Source: JACCZX01 sp963807155 (GTDB lineage: Bacteria > Pseudomonadota > Gammaproteobacteria > Burkholderiales > Burkholderiaceae_F). Taken from it: a stretch of 64,000 nucleotides of DNA. Location: assembly GCA_963807155.1 (NCBI GenBank), contig CAWEAZ010000011.1:1-64000 (forward strand), in the 5' to 3' direction. A program made the position numbers and the translations under genes. Shown piece after piece: positions 1 through 7,281 of this stretch. The notes under the pieces are model-generated. The model saw only the letters and a list, made by a program, of their open reading frames with translations, searched no databases and was not told where the DNA came from. Position 1 is the stretch's first letter. Each line of letters starts with the position of its first letter.

Positions 1-738
1 GGGTTGAGTAATGCGTATCAATGGACGCAGGCAGGTATGGACGAGGCACTTCGCTTGTTCCATCGAGCAATAGAAATCGATCCTGAATTCGCGCCTGCGT
101 ACGGCATGGCGGCGTATTGCTACGTCCAGCGAAATTCGTATGGTTGGTTTACTGACCGGTCGCAAGAGACTGCCGCGTGTAACCGCGTGGCGCGGCGGGC
201 GGCCGAGTTGGCTAACGAGGACGCGGTCACCCTCGCCAGGACTGCGCACGCGCTCGCCGCCGTTGTCGGCGACTTTGACGGTGGTGCAGTGCTAGCGGAG
301 CAGGCGTGCCGACTCAACCCCAATCTTTGGTTAGCGTGGTACTCGAGGGGTTGGATAAGGATTTTTCTCGGCCAGCCGAAAATTGCGATTGAGCATCTCG
401 AGACGGCATTGCAATTGAGTCCGTCCGACCCGCTCGCTTTCAAAGTGCACGCAGCCAATGCGTATGCGCACTTTTTCAACGAGCACTACGACCAGGCGTG
501 CCTATCAGCAGAACACGCGATGCGCACGCGAACGAACTACTTGACCGCGATGCGGGGTGCCGCGGCAAGCCACGCATTTGCTGGCCGGCTCATCAAAGCT
601 CGGCAGTTAATGGCTCAGGTGCGCGAGTCGAATTCCGCACTTCGGCTGTCGCAGATCAAGGACTTGATACCTTTTAATCGCGCCCGTGATTCTGAGCGGT
701 GGATCGAAGGCTTGTATAAGTCCGGATTGCCAGAATGA
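1..738 (+). CDS. TPR-repeat protein, C-terminal part (5' end outside window)
   Basis: The reading frame is open from the first base, so the true start lies to the left and only about 245 C-terminal residues are seen. They consist of tetratricopeptide-like helical repeats, for example 'ALRLFHRAIEIDPEFAPAY' and 'AIEHLETALQLSPSDP', which normally act as protein-protein interaction scaffolds. This tail resembles the C-terminus of proteins that combine an N-terminal winged-helix or adenylate-cyclase domain with TPRs. That N-terminal identity is inference because the domain is not in the window. No partner gene is evident; the next recognisable sequence is a mutase gene remnant. Confidence 0.6.
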   Translation, partial: GLSNAYQWTQAGMDEALRLFHRAIEIDPEFAPAYGMAAYCYVQRNSYGWFTDRSQETAACNRVARRAAELANEDAVTLARTAHALAAVVGDFDGGAVLAEQACRLNPNLWLAWYSRGWIRIFLGQPKIAIEHLETALQLSPSDPLAFKVHAANAYAHFFNEHYDQACLSAEHAMRTRTNYLTAMRGAAASHAFAGRLIKARQLMAQVRESNSALRLSQIKDLIPFNRARDSERWIEGLYKSGLPE

Positions 739-766
739 CTTCGCAGTTTCTTGTTGACCGGCTGAA

Positions 767-936
767 GTGACTTCGAGTATCGGCCCGATGGAATTGGGCT
801 ACCAGCTCGGCAAGATCCAGGAAGAGTCACACTGCACCACGAACACCTGAAACGCACCGGCGGATACCCGATTATCGGCGTCAACACCTTCCGTCATCCG
901 CACGGCGATCCGGTACCCGATCACATCGAGACTCGC
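767..936 (+). pseudogene. Remnant of an acyl-CoA mutase gene (isobutyryl/methylmalonyl-CoA mutase type)
   Basis: Two short frames joined by a single-base break near 830 read 'MELGYQLGKIQEES' and then 'HEHLKRTGGYPIIGVNTF'. This is the signature near the C-terminus of the large-chain acyl-CoA mutases (IcmF / methylmalonyl-CoA mutase family), which carry out B12-dependent carbon-skeleton rearrangements. The rest of the roughly 600-1100-residue enzyme is absent on both sides and there is no start codon context, so this is a decayed fragment left by deletion or rearrangement. The family call rests on motif recognition only. Confidence 0.6.
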
Positions 937-1233
937 TGTCTCCTATGGGTCGCCAGCTGGCGCTCGCCTCTGTAATCCGCATTTCGGAGTGTTGACTTAT
1001 CAACGGACGATAACCTTTGCCGTTTTCGATACTCGCCACCAGCGACATATGCTTACTTATGGCGGCATCGATCGGACGGTCCAAAGCACTATCGAAAGTA
1101 AGCAAAAGTACGTTTAGTCTTCGAGAGAGCAAAGGCGAACTGAAGGAGATCAACAATTTGGCCTTTCGCGGCAAAGACATCCTTTTACCTCGAAGCGTTT
1201 TGACAGTCGCCCGTATCGCTCTACAGGGCACGC
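937..1233. other. Non-coding stretch, nothing recognised
   Basis: About 300 bases between the mutase remnant and the RibD-like gene. Short open frames cross it on both strands, but none has a recognisable domain, a plausible ribosome binding site or family-like composition. It may contain the promoter of the RibD-like gene, though I see no convincing -35/-10 pair. It is probably deletion debris like the remnant beside it. Confidence 0.4.
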
Positions 1234-1995
1234 ATGGATTCCTGGGCCACCGTTCCTGAATTGTTTCGCTCCGGAGCGGTTCCACTACCAGCCCCCTGGG
1301 AAGCAGTGTTCGGGCCGCTGCGCGCGGGAAAGGTCGACGACATCGTGGTCGTCGGCCAGCTCGGCCAATCGCTCGACGGCCGCGTCGCCGCCCCGACTGG
1401 ACATTCGCACTACATCAACGGACCGGCTGGGCTGGCGCATTTGCACCGGCTGCGCGCCTTGGTCGATGCAGTGGTCATCGGGATCGGGACGGCGCTCGCG
1501 GACGATCCGCAGCTGACCGTTCGGCGCGTTTCGGGCCCGCATCCTGTTCGCGTGGTGATTGACCCCTCCGGACGCCTGCCTGCGAGCGCCCGGCTCCTCG
1601 CCAACGACGGGGTGCGACGTATCGTGCTGAGCGCCAGCGGCGTGCGGCCGCCGCTGCCTCAGGGCATCGAGATCGTGGGATTGCCGAAGTCCGGCGGCCA
1701 GATCGCTCCGTCGGCAATCGTTGCGGCGCTGGCCGAGCGCGGCCTGCGCCGCATTCTCATCGAAGGCGGCGCGGATACCGTTTCGCGGTTCCTGGCTGCC
1801 GGCTGCCTCGACCGGCTGCATTTGATCGTGGCTCCGATCGTGCTCGGCTCCGGGCGCGTAGGTCTCGCGCTGCCGCCGATCGAACGTGCCGATCAGGCGC
1901 TGCGTGCCCACATGCACGTGCACAGACTGGACGATGAGGTGCTGCTCGACTGCGATCTGTCGGCTCAGCGCGTGCCGGCTCTAACGAAGGTGTAG
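1234..1995 (+). CDS. RibD C-terminal-domain (pyrimidine/dihydrofolate reductase-like) protein
   Basis: About 253 residues with the fold signature of the RibD reductase domain: 'GQLGQSLDGRVA' near residue 42, 'VIGIGTALADDPQLTVR' near 90, and 'ILIEGGADTVSRFL' near 180, which is the NADPH-binding region. The N-terminal zinc deaminase domain of classical RibD is missing, so this is a stand-alone reductase of the RibG/dihydrofolate-reductase superfamily. The usual substrate is a ribosylamino-pyrimidine; the substrate here is unknown. It ends two bases before the acyltransferase gene and belongs to the packed pterin-like cluster that follows. No clear ribosome binding site supports this start, so the true start may be further in. 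Confidence 0.75.
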   Translation: MDSWATVPELFRSGAVPLPAPWEAVFGPLRAGKVDDIVVVGQLGQSLDGRVAAPTGHSHYINGPAGLAHLHRLRALVDAVVIGIGTALADDPQLTVRRVSGPHPVRVVIDPSGRLPASARLLANDGVRRIVLSASGVRPPLPQGIEIVGLPKSGGQIAPSAIVAALAERGLRRILIEGGADTVSRFLAAGCLDRLHLIVAPIVLGSGRVGLALPPIERADQALRAHMHVHRLDDEVLLDCDLSAQRVPALTKV

Positions 1996-1997
1996 CG

Positions 1998-2905
1998 ATG
2001 CGGACGGAGCGGGAGCAGATCGAAGCGCTCACGCGGGTGTGCGTTGATGATCTCTTGTCCGGCTTTGGCTTGGGTGGGCTGCGCCGCGGCCGGCGCTTCC
2101 TGGAGTTGCTCTCCCGAATTCCGGCGCAGCGCGTCGCGCGTGAAATCGCGAACTACGACCGGATCGTGGGCGAATCGGGGCTCAGTGCCGGGGGCGCCTG
2201 GGCGTTGGAGCGGATGGTCGGGCGAGTTGAGATCGAGGGCCGAGAGCGCGTGCCGACAGAGGGTTCGTTGCTGCTGGTCTCCAATCACCCGGGGCTGGCT
2301 GACGCCGTCGCACTTGTTCAGCGCCATCCCGAGGCCGGACCTCCGCGTAGTCGCAGCTCAGTGGCCACTTCTGGACGCGCTGCCGAATACCTCGCGGTAC
2401 TTGATAACGCTAGCGAAGGCGTTCCTCGAACCGGTTCGCGGTCCTGAAGTCGGCGGCCGGACATCTAAAGCGTGGTGGTGCGCTTCTGAACTTTCCGGCT
2501 GGACGCATGGAGCCGGATCCTGCAGTGCTGCCGGGCGCGGTCGAGGCGATCGAGCGCTGGTCGACGAGCGTGGACCTGTTCGCACGGTTGGCCCCAGACC
2601 TCACCGTCGTTCCCGTCGCGGTCAGCGGCGTGCTGTCCCCCATCGCCCTGCGCAACCCGCTAACCAATCTGCGTCGTCGAGAGGAGGACCGCTGGTGGCT
2701 CGCCTCCAACCTTCAGATGCTCGTGCCCGCGCTGCGCAACGTCACCGTGCGGGTCATCTTCGGTGTCCCGATCCGCGCGGCTGATGCCGGCGATGCCGTC
2801 AGCCAGCGGGTTCTGGCCGAGATGCGGCGCATGATCGAACGCTGCAGCGCGCGGTCGCCCTCGGCTCAGCGCATTCCGGTGGGGCACGCAAGCAGATCGA
2901 CGTGA
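1998..2905 (+). pseudogene. Lysophospholipid acyltransferase-like protein, interrupted by two frameshifts
   Basis: The protein is readable only by changing frame twice, near 2310 and near 2410. The first frame carries 'LLLVSNHPGLADA', the NHx4D catalytic motif of the glycerol-3-phosphate/1-acylglycerol-3-phosphate acyltransferase (PlsC) superfamily. The third frame carries 'LLNFPAGRMEPDP', where the family's substrate-binding motif is expected. The intact form would be about 300 residues and transfer an acyl chain from acyl-CoA or acyl-ACP to a lipid or alcohol. It follows the RibD-like gene by two bases and its end overlaps the convergent methyltransferase gene by about 40 bases. It may be a real pseudogene or two sequencing indels; the preserved downstream sequence favours the latter. 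Confidence 0.65.
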
Positions 2906-3672
2906 CCGACGCGAAGCGACGAACGTCCGGCAGCGATCAGACCGCGCCGTCGCTCGAGCCAGTCGACGATCTCGGGCTGCGGCAAATCGCCGATCTCGCG
3001 CGCAGCATCGGCCCACCCTGAGAGGACCTCTGTCTGGATCTCGCGATCCGTCGGTCCGAATTCCCAATCGGCCAAACCGTGCAAGACCGTATAGCCAACG
3101 CGCTCGAAGGCCTCGATCGCTGTCTGCGCGGCTGATGGCCCCAGCGCGGGACCGAATCCCTTGTCGGTGCGCTGATGGCGGTTCACCGCGTCAACGATGC
3201 GCCGATCGGTGGGGTCTGCAGGCTTGAGTTCCGCGCGGCCGTCATAGCTCAGCGCTGCATAAACAGGCCAACGGCGCGCGGCAGCTTCGAGCGCGAGTCG
3301 GTTCAACCAGTCGTTTGAAACGAGATCGAGCAGCGCTGAGGTCGTGATCAGGTCGGCCGCGCTGTCGAACGCCGCTTCCAGATCGCGATTGAGATCAATC
3401 GACACTGTAGTTACGTTGATGCTGGGCGAGGAGGAAGGCGGAACGCGCGCAAGCAGATTGACATCGTGATCGACGAGCCGCCAGGTCTGGCGCGCGCTGA
3501 TGCGCGGGCTCAGCGCGCGGAATGTGGAGCCCGTTCCGCAGGCCAAGTCGACAAGGGCGACGGAAGGCCGCCCCGCGAGCAAATTGAACACCGCATCCAA
3601 CACCGCAGCATTGCGGGCGCGCAGATCGTAAGGCTCGCGCAGCTCGAGCCATTCCGCGCTGAAACCGCTCAT
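2866..3672 (-). CDS. Class I SAM-dependent methyltransferase
   Basis: A 268-residue protein starting at an ATG that overlaps the stop of the upstream glycosyltransferase gene by four bases (ATGA), which decides the start. Motif I of Rossmann methyltransferases, 'LVDLACGTGSTFRAL', lies at about residues 40-54, and an acidic 'LVDHD' follows where the SAM ribose is bound. It should move a methyl group from SAM to a small molecule, probably the product of the adjacent glycosyltransferase/pterin-like genes. The acceptor is unknown. It is the last gene of a four-gene minus-strand operon and converges on the acyltransferase. Confidence 0.75.
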   Translation of the reverse strand: MSGFSAEWLELREPYDLRARNAAVLDAVFNLLAGRPSVALVDLACGTGSTFRALSPRISARQTWRLVDHDVNLLARVPPSSSPSINVTTVSIDLNRDLEAAFDSAADLITTSALLDLVSNDWLNRLALEAAARRWPVYAALSYDGRAELKPADPTDRRIVDAVNRHQRTDKGFGPALGPSAAQTAIEAFERVGYTVLHGLADWEFGPTDREIQTEVLSGWADAAREIGDLPQPEIVDWLERRRGLIAAGRSSLRVGHVDLLACPTGMR

Positions 3673-4721
3673 GCGAGCCGCTCGAGCGCGCTCGCGAAGA
3701 TCCGCGCCGTGCTCTCCCACGTCGGCAAGTCGGCTGCCGCGGCCAGTGCACCGCGCGCAAGCCGCCGCCGCTCTTCCTCGTTTTCGATCACCATCCGCAG
3801 CGCGCGCGTCAGCGCCTCCACGTTTCCGGGCTCGACCAGCACGCCTGCAGTCGCGGGCACCGTGTCCACGGTCGCGCCGCCCGTCGTGCCTATGATCGGC
3901 AGACCGTGCGCCATCGCCTCGGCGTAGGCCATGCCATAGCCCTCGAAGTGCGATGCCAGCACGAAAACATCGGCCGCGGAATACAGCGCGGCCAGCTGCG
4001 GCGGCGAGACTGCTCCGAGAAGATCGACACGAGCGGCGAGTCGGTGCCGTGCGATGTCTGCTTGAAGCTTGGACGCCGTCGGCGGCGAGCGTGTGAGATC
4101 GCCCGCGATCGTCAGCCGCCACGGCAATCCGGGGATCGACGCGAGTGCAGCGATCAAAACGTCGAAGCCCTTGCGCGGCACGACGGCCCCGACCGACAAA
4201 AGCCGGAGAGTGCCGTCGACGCTTCCTTTGGCGGGTGCTGCGCGATCGGTGCCTGGCGGCGCGACGGTGATGCGCTCGGGGGGAACGTCGTAGTCCGCGT
4301 TCAGTCGTTTCGCGGTAGCCCGACTGGTGACGATGACCGAGCGCGCAGCGGCCAGCGCCTTGCGCTCGCTTTCGAACAACTTGTGGGCGTCGGCGGAGGA
4401 CAGTCCCGCTTCAAGCGCGAGAGGGTGGTGCACCAGCGCAATCAGCGGTGCGCGCCGGGCAATCTTCTCCGCTGCCTCCGGCAGCGCGCCGAGCGCCAGC
4501 CCGTCGACCACGACCGGGATTCCTGCCGGCAAGGCCTCGAGCCGCGCCAACGCAACCGCGCGCTGCTCGGCGCTGGGCTGCGGAAATCCATCGCCCACCG
4601 AGACGACATCGATCTGCCAGCCAAGCACCTGCAATTCCGCGATGATGCGTCGGTCGTAACCGTAACCACCGGTCGGAGTCGCAAGATCGCCCGGCACCGC
4701 AAACGCGATGCGTTTCACCAA
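3669..4721 (-). CDS. Glycosyltransferase family 4
   Basis: A 350-residue GT-B fold glycosyltransferase. The N-terminal half opens with 'IAFAVPGDLATPTGGYGYD', an acceptor-side glycine-rich loop. The C-terminal half has 'LLSVGAVVPRKGFDVLI' and then 'SHFEGYGMAYAEAMAHGLP', the EX7E-type nucleotide-sugar binding region of GT4 enzymes. It is a retaining transferase; donor and acceptor are not deducible. It overlaps the pterin-synthase-like gene by 7 bases upstream and the methyltransferase by 4 bases downstream, so all are translated from one message. Pterin glycosyltransferases of cyanobacteria are a precedent for such a pairing, but that role is inference here. Confidence 0.8.
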   Translation of the reverse strand: MVKRIAFAVPGDLATPTGGYGYDRRIIAELQVLGWQIDVVSVGDGFPQPSAEQRAVALARLEALPAGIPVVVDGLALGALPEAAEKIARRAPLIALVHHPLALEAGLSSADAHKLFESERKALAAARSVIVTSRATAKRLNADYDVPPERITVAPPGTDRAAPAKGSVDGTLRLLSVGAVVPRKGFDVLIAALASIPGLPWRLTIAGDLTRSPPTASKLQADIARHRLAARVDLLGAVSPPQLAALYSAADVFVLASHFEGYGMAYAEAMAHGLPIIGTTGGATVDTVPATAGVLVEPGNVEALTRALRMVIENEEERRRLARGALAAAADLPTWESTARIFASALERLA

Positions 4722-5116
4722 AGAGGCGCTTCGTAAGAGGCGCGCGCCACATGCGACTCCGCGATCTTCACGCGAATGGCGCCAAGCTCACGGCCATCGC
4801 GGCCGAGCTCACCCGCGCGTGCCGCGGAAGCGAGCTTGTCGAACACGTACTTCGCCAGGAATTCCGTGGTGGTGTTCTTGCCCTTGAACTCCGGCAGCTC
4901 GTCGAGATTGCGATAGTTCAGCGGCTGCAGCACCGACTTGAGCACCTCGTGAGCGCGCCCGATGTCGATCACGATCCCGTTCTCGTCCAGCGTTTGTGCG
5001 ATGAACGCCACGTCGATGACGAAGGTCGCGCCATGCAGCGCCTGCGCCGGCCCGAACACGGCACCGCGGAATGAATGGGCGATCATCACGTGGTCGCGGA
5101 CTTCGACGGCAAACAC
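4715..5116 (-). CDS. 6-pyruvoyltetrahydropterin synthase / QueD family protein, catalytic residues changed
   Basis: A 133-residue protein, the usual length for the PTPS/QueD (6-carboxytetrahydropterin synthase) T-fold family. The zinc-site histidines H14 ('MIAHSF') and H28 ('LHGATF') are present, but the third ligand of the usual HGH motif is Ala30. The catalytic Cys four residues before the HGH is Ala24. The catalytic Asp-His pair expected before 'NLDELPEF' reads Asn-Tyr. The substrate-anchoring Glu remains in 'NTTTEFLAKY'. It is therefore a family member unlikely to do the canonical dihydroneopterin triphosphate reaction. It sits 13 bases after the dehydrogenase gene and overlaps the glycosyltransferase gene. 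Confidence 0.75.
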   Translation of the reverse strand: MFAVEVRDHVMIAHSFRGAVFGPAQALHGATFVIDVAFIAQTLDENGIVIDIGRAHEVLKSVLQPLNYRNLDELPEFKGKNTTTEFLAKYVFDKLASAARAGELGRDGRELGAIRVKIAESHVARASYEAPLW

Positions 5117-5129
5117 GAAGACCTCTGTC

Positions 5130-6113
5130 TCAGGGATAGGAAATGAGCTGGCAGAGTACGCCGCTCTTCGGGTCCAGGATTTCGGAGAGCCGCTCAGGGA
5201 GTTCGTGGAACGGTACTGCGGGCATCAGCAAGGCGTCCAGCCGCGCGTCGGCCAGCAGCTCGATCGCCTGCTGCAGCCGTTGCCGATGAGATGTGGTTGC
5301 GCGGCGCGATGGCGCCACCTTGCCCACTTGGCTCGACACGATCTTGAGGCGGCGGCTGTGAAAGGCGCTGCCCAGCGGCACCGGCACGCTGCCTGCGCCG
5401 TACCAGCTCATTTCCAGGATCGTTGCTTCGTCGCTCGCGATGTCGAGCGCAGTGGCAAGCCCCCGCGGATCGGCGCTGGTGTGCACAACCAGTTCGCAAT
5501 CGACCGGCGCATCGTCCGGTGTGGCGAAATTCAAGCCGAGCGCGCGCGCGAGCTCTGCACGCGCCGGATTGATGTCGATCAGCGTCACCTCCGCGCCCCG
5601 CTCCCGCGCGCACAGGAATCCGACCAGTGCACCGACCACACCTGCGCCGACCACCGCAATCGGCCCGGACGGAAGCGGGTCTGCATCCCAGGTTGCGTTC
5701 AGCGCAGTCTCCATGTTCGCGGCCAACACGGCGCGCGAAATCGGAACGTCCGTTGGCACCGGCAGAGCGGCGTCGACCGGCACGTCGAACATGGTCTGGT
5801 GGGGATGGAGGGCGAACACATCACGTCCGACCAGGCCGTCCGGCCCGGCCTCCACGCGACCGACCGTCGAGTAACCATACTTCACCGGGAACGGGAAGCT
5901 TCCGCCCATGTGGGGCGACCGCATCCGCTGGTATTCGCTCGATGGCACCTTTCCCGCAGCAATCAGCGCCTCGGTGCCGCGGCTGATGCCGCCATAGCGG
6001 GCGCGCACCCGGACCATGCCTTCCGCGAGCGGATCAATTTTTTCCTGCCGGATTTCAGCCCGTCCGGGGCCGACATACCAAAGCGCTTCTGCCGTCAACT
6101 CACCGCGCGACAC
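5130..6113 (-). CDS. MDR-superfamily (zinc-type alcohol dehydrogenase-like) oxidoreductase
   Basis: A 327-residue medium-chain dehydrogenase/reductase. It has the N-terminal GroES-like domain with 'GGISRGTEALIAAGKVP' and a Rossmann domain with 'VVGAGVVGALVG' (GAGVVG at 156-161) followed by 'LIDINPAR', whose Asp favours NAD(H). The usual catalytic-zinc Cys and the GHE motif are not evident, as in the 'ISRGTE' subgroup that includes BchC-like and threonine-dehydrogenase-like proteins. It is the first gene of the four-gene minus operon and would supply an alcohol/ketone redox step to the cluster. The substrate is unknown. Confidence 0.75.
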   Translation of the reverse strand: MSRGELTAEALWYVGPGRAEIRQEKIDPLAEGMVRVRARYGGISRGTEALIAAGKVPSSEYQRMRSPHMGGSFPFPVKYGYSTVGRVEAGPDGLVGRDVFALHPHQTMFDVPVDAALPVPTDVPISRAVLAANMETALNATWDADPLPSGPIAVVGAGVVGALVGFLCARERGAEVTLIDINPARAELARALGLNFATPDDAPVDCELVVHTSADPRGLATALDIASDEATILEMSWYGAGSVPVPLGSAFHSRRLKIVSSQVGKVAPSRRATTSHRQRLQQAIELLADARLDALLMPAVPFHELPERLSEILDPKSGVLCQLISYP

Positions 6114-6248
6114 GCACCCTCCCTGGACTCCCCAGCCGCTACACGGTTATATCGCCGATCTCGCGAACTGGCATGCGTCTTGTCAGGTGCGTGCCCGCCT
6201 CGCGGGCGGCACGACAAGGAGTGATCGCGTCGACCTTTGGAGTAGCGC

Positions 6249-6743
6249 ATGTCGCAACTCAAATCGATCAAGGTTCTCGTGGCCCACTGCGACCCGCTTG
6301 CGCGAGCAGGCTTGTCGGCAGCGTTCTGCAGGTATTCGGATTTCGAAGTGATTGAGGCCTTGGACTGCGGCGGAGGACAGCCGACGCCGCACGCGCCAGC
6401 AAGCCCTTTATCAGACGTGGTGGTAACGGACTACAAGCGCGGAATGGCGCTCGTAGCGGACGCTGAGAGTCAGGAGACACCAATGGCTTCGTCGAAAGTC
6501 ATGATCGTGAATGGAAGCGATCGCGAGTTCGAAATTCGACGTGCGCTCGAACGCGGCGTGCGCGGCTATCTGTTGCTGGGATGCGAACTGGATGAACTCG
6601 CTAACGGCGTGCGCGCGGTCCATCGCGGGGAGCGCCACGTCAGTCCGCAGGTAGCCCATCGGTTGGCGGAAAGCGTCTACGCCGATCATCTGACCGCGCG
6701 CGAATCCGAAGTGTTGCGACTGGTCATGCTTGCGGACTTCTAA
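6249..6743 (+). pseudogene. Truncated NarL/FixJ-type response regulator
   Basis: The start has a GGAG ribosome binding site six bases upstream (6239-6242). The receiver domain begins 'VLVAHCDPLARAGL', where the usual acidic pair reads His-Cys, while a possible phospho-acceptor Asp61 remains in 'VVVTDYKRG'. The C-terminal LuxR-type helix-turn-helix starts correctly with 'LTARESEVLRLV' and then stops after 'MLADF' because the frame runs into a tRNA sequence. About 45 residues of the DNA-binding domain are missing, so it cannot bind DNA as a normal NarL protein. The truncation coincides with the 5' boundary of a tRNA-Arg half, which suggests recombination. Confidence 0.7.
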
Positions 6744-6781
6744 TCCGTTGGTCGGCAGTTCGAGCCTGCCACGACCTACCA
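6732..6781 (+). tRNA. 3' half of tRNA-Arg(TCT), putative attachment-site scar
   Basis: Fifty bases that fold as tRNA positions 27-76. The anticodon stem GCGGA/TCCGT encloses loop CTTCTAA (anticodon TCT). A variable loop TGGTC follows, then T-arm GGCAG-TTCGAGC-CTGCC, the 3' acceptor strand ACGACCT, discriminator A and encoded CCA. No matching 5' acceptor strand (AGGTCGT) or D-arm precedes it; that space is the response-regulator reading frame. Integrases often use exactly this half of a tRNA gene as att site and leave a duplicate at the far end of an island. It is not a functional tRNA gene. Confidence 0.75.
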
Positions 6782-6813
6782 AAGTTCAGCCTCCGGCGCT
6801 CGAAAAACGGCTC

Positions 6814-6842
6814 TCGACAAACGTATAAGTTTCGAGTAGGCT
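6814..6842 (+). promoter_or_regulatory. Candidate sigma-70 promoter of the cold-shock gene
   Basis: TCGACA (6814-6819, 5 of 6 to the -35 consensus), a 17-base spacer and TAGGCT (6837-6842, a weak -10). It would give a 5' untranslated leader of about 160 bases before the cold-shock coding sequence, which fits the long regulatory leaders known for cold-shock mRNAs. The -10 match is poor, so this is tentative. Confidence 0.3.
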
Positions 6843-7009
6843 CGCCGCCGCATTCGCTTCAAGTCCAGTACCCCTCGACTCGTCTTACCTCATCGCTAGC
6901 TGTTGTTGCTTGATGGTCTTGGCAGTTCCCCCGGTTACGTTGCTTGATCCGCTTGCATGCGTGGAGCGTCATGTCGACGCGCGCGCGATTTTTTAGGAAC
7001 GTAATCAAA

Positions 7010-7213
7010 ATGGCTAGTGGCAAAGTTAAGTGGTTCAACGAGTCCAAGGGTTTTGGCTTTATTACCCCGGACGGTGGCGGCGCCGATCTATTCGCGCATT
7101 ACAGCGAGATCGTCGGTAGCGGCTTCAAGACATTGACCGAAAATCAACAGGTCGAATTCGTAGTCAAGCAAGGCCCCAAGGGCCCGCAGGCTTCGCAAAT
7201 CCGGCCGATGTAA
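7010..7213 (+). CDS. csp: Cold-shock domain protein (CspA family)
   Basis: A 67-residue nucleic-acid chaperone that binds single-stranded RNA/DNA and melts mRNA structure, notably in the cold. RNP1 is 'KGFGFI' and RNP2 is 'DLFAH', both on the five-stranded OB barrel. The length matches the family. The start ATG before 'ASGKVKWFN' is chosen because all Csp proteins begin there and AGGAA (6995-6999) lies ten bases upstream; an upstream in-frame extension has no homology. It has a long untranslated leader and a strong terminator, so it is monocistronic. Confidence 0.95.
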   Translation: MASGKVKWFNESKGFGFITPDGGGADLFAHYSEIVGSGFKTLTENQQVEFVVKQGPKGPQASQIRPM

Positions 7214-7231
7214 TTTTCACCGCATCAGACT

Positions 7232-7259
7232 AAAACCGCGGCTTGCCGCGGTTTTTTTT
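7232..7259 (+). terminator. Rho-independent terminator of the cold-shock gene
   Basis: Inverted repeat CCGCGGC-ttG-CCGCGG with flanking A and T runs, ending in eight T residues, 20 bases after the csp stop codon. It is a textbook intrinsic terminator for the + strand. The A-run on the other side could let it work also on the convergent oxygenase transcript. Confidence 0.92.
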
Positions 7260-7281
7260 CGCCCCGAGTGGCACTATCAGC

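Noticed and set aside
1017..1259. Small plus-strand open frame before the RibD-like gene
   Set aside because: No ribosome binding site, no family match, and it overlaps the RibD-like start; probably chance.
4962..6224. Plus-strand frame opposite the MDR dehydrogenase
   Set aside because: The dehydrogenase has clear Rossmann motifs on the other strand; the plus-strand frame has none.
6411..6782. Minus-strand open frame beginning with GRGRLELPTNGLEVR
   Set aside because: The N-terminus is the antisense translation of the tRNA-Arg half, a well-known spurious protein start; the remainder is antisense to the response regulator.
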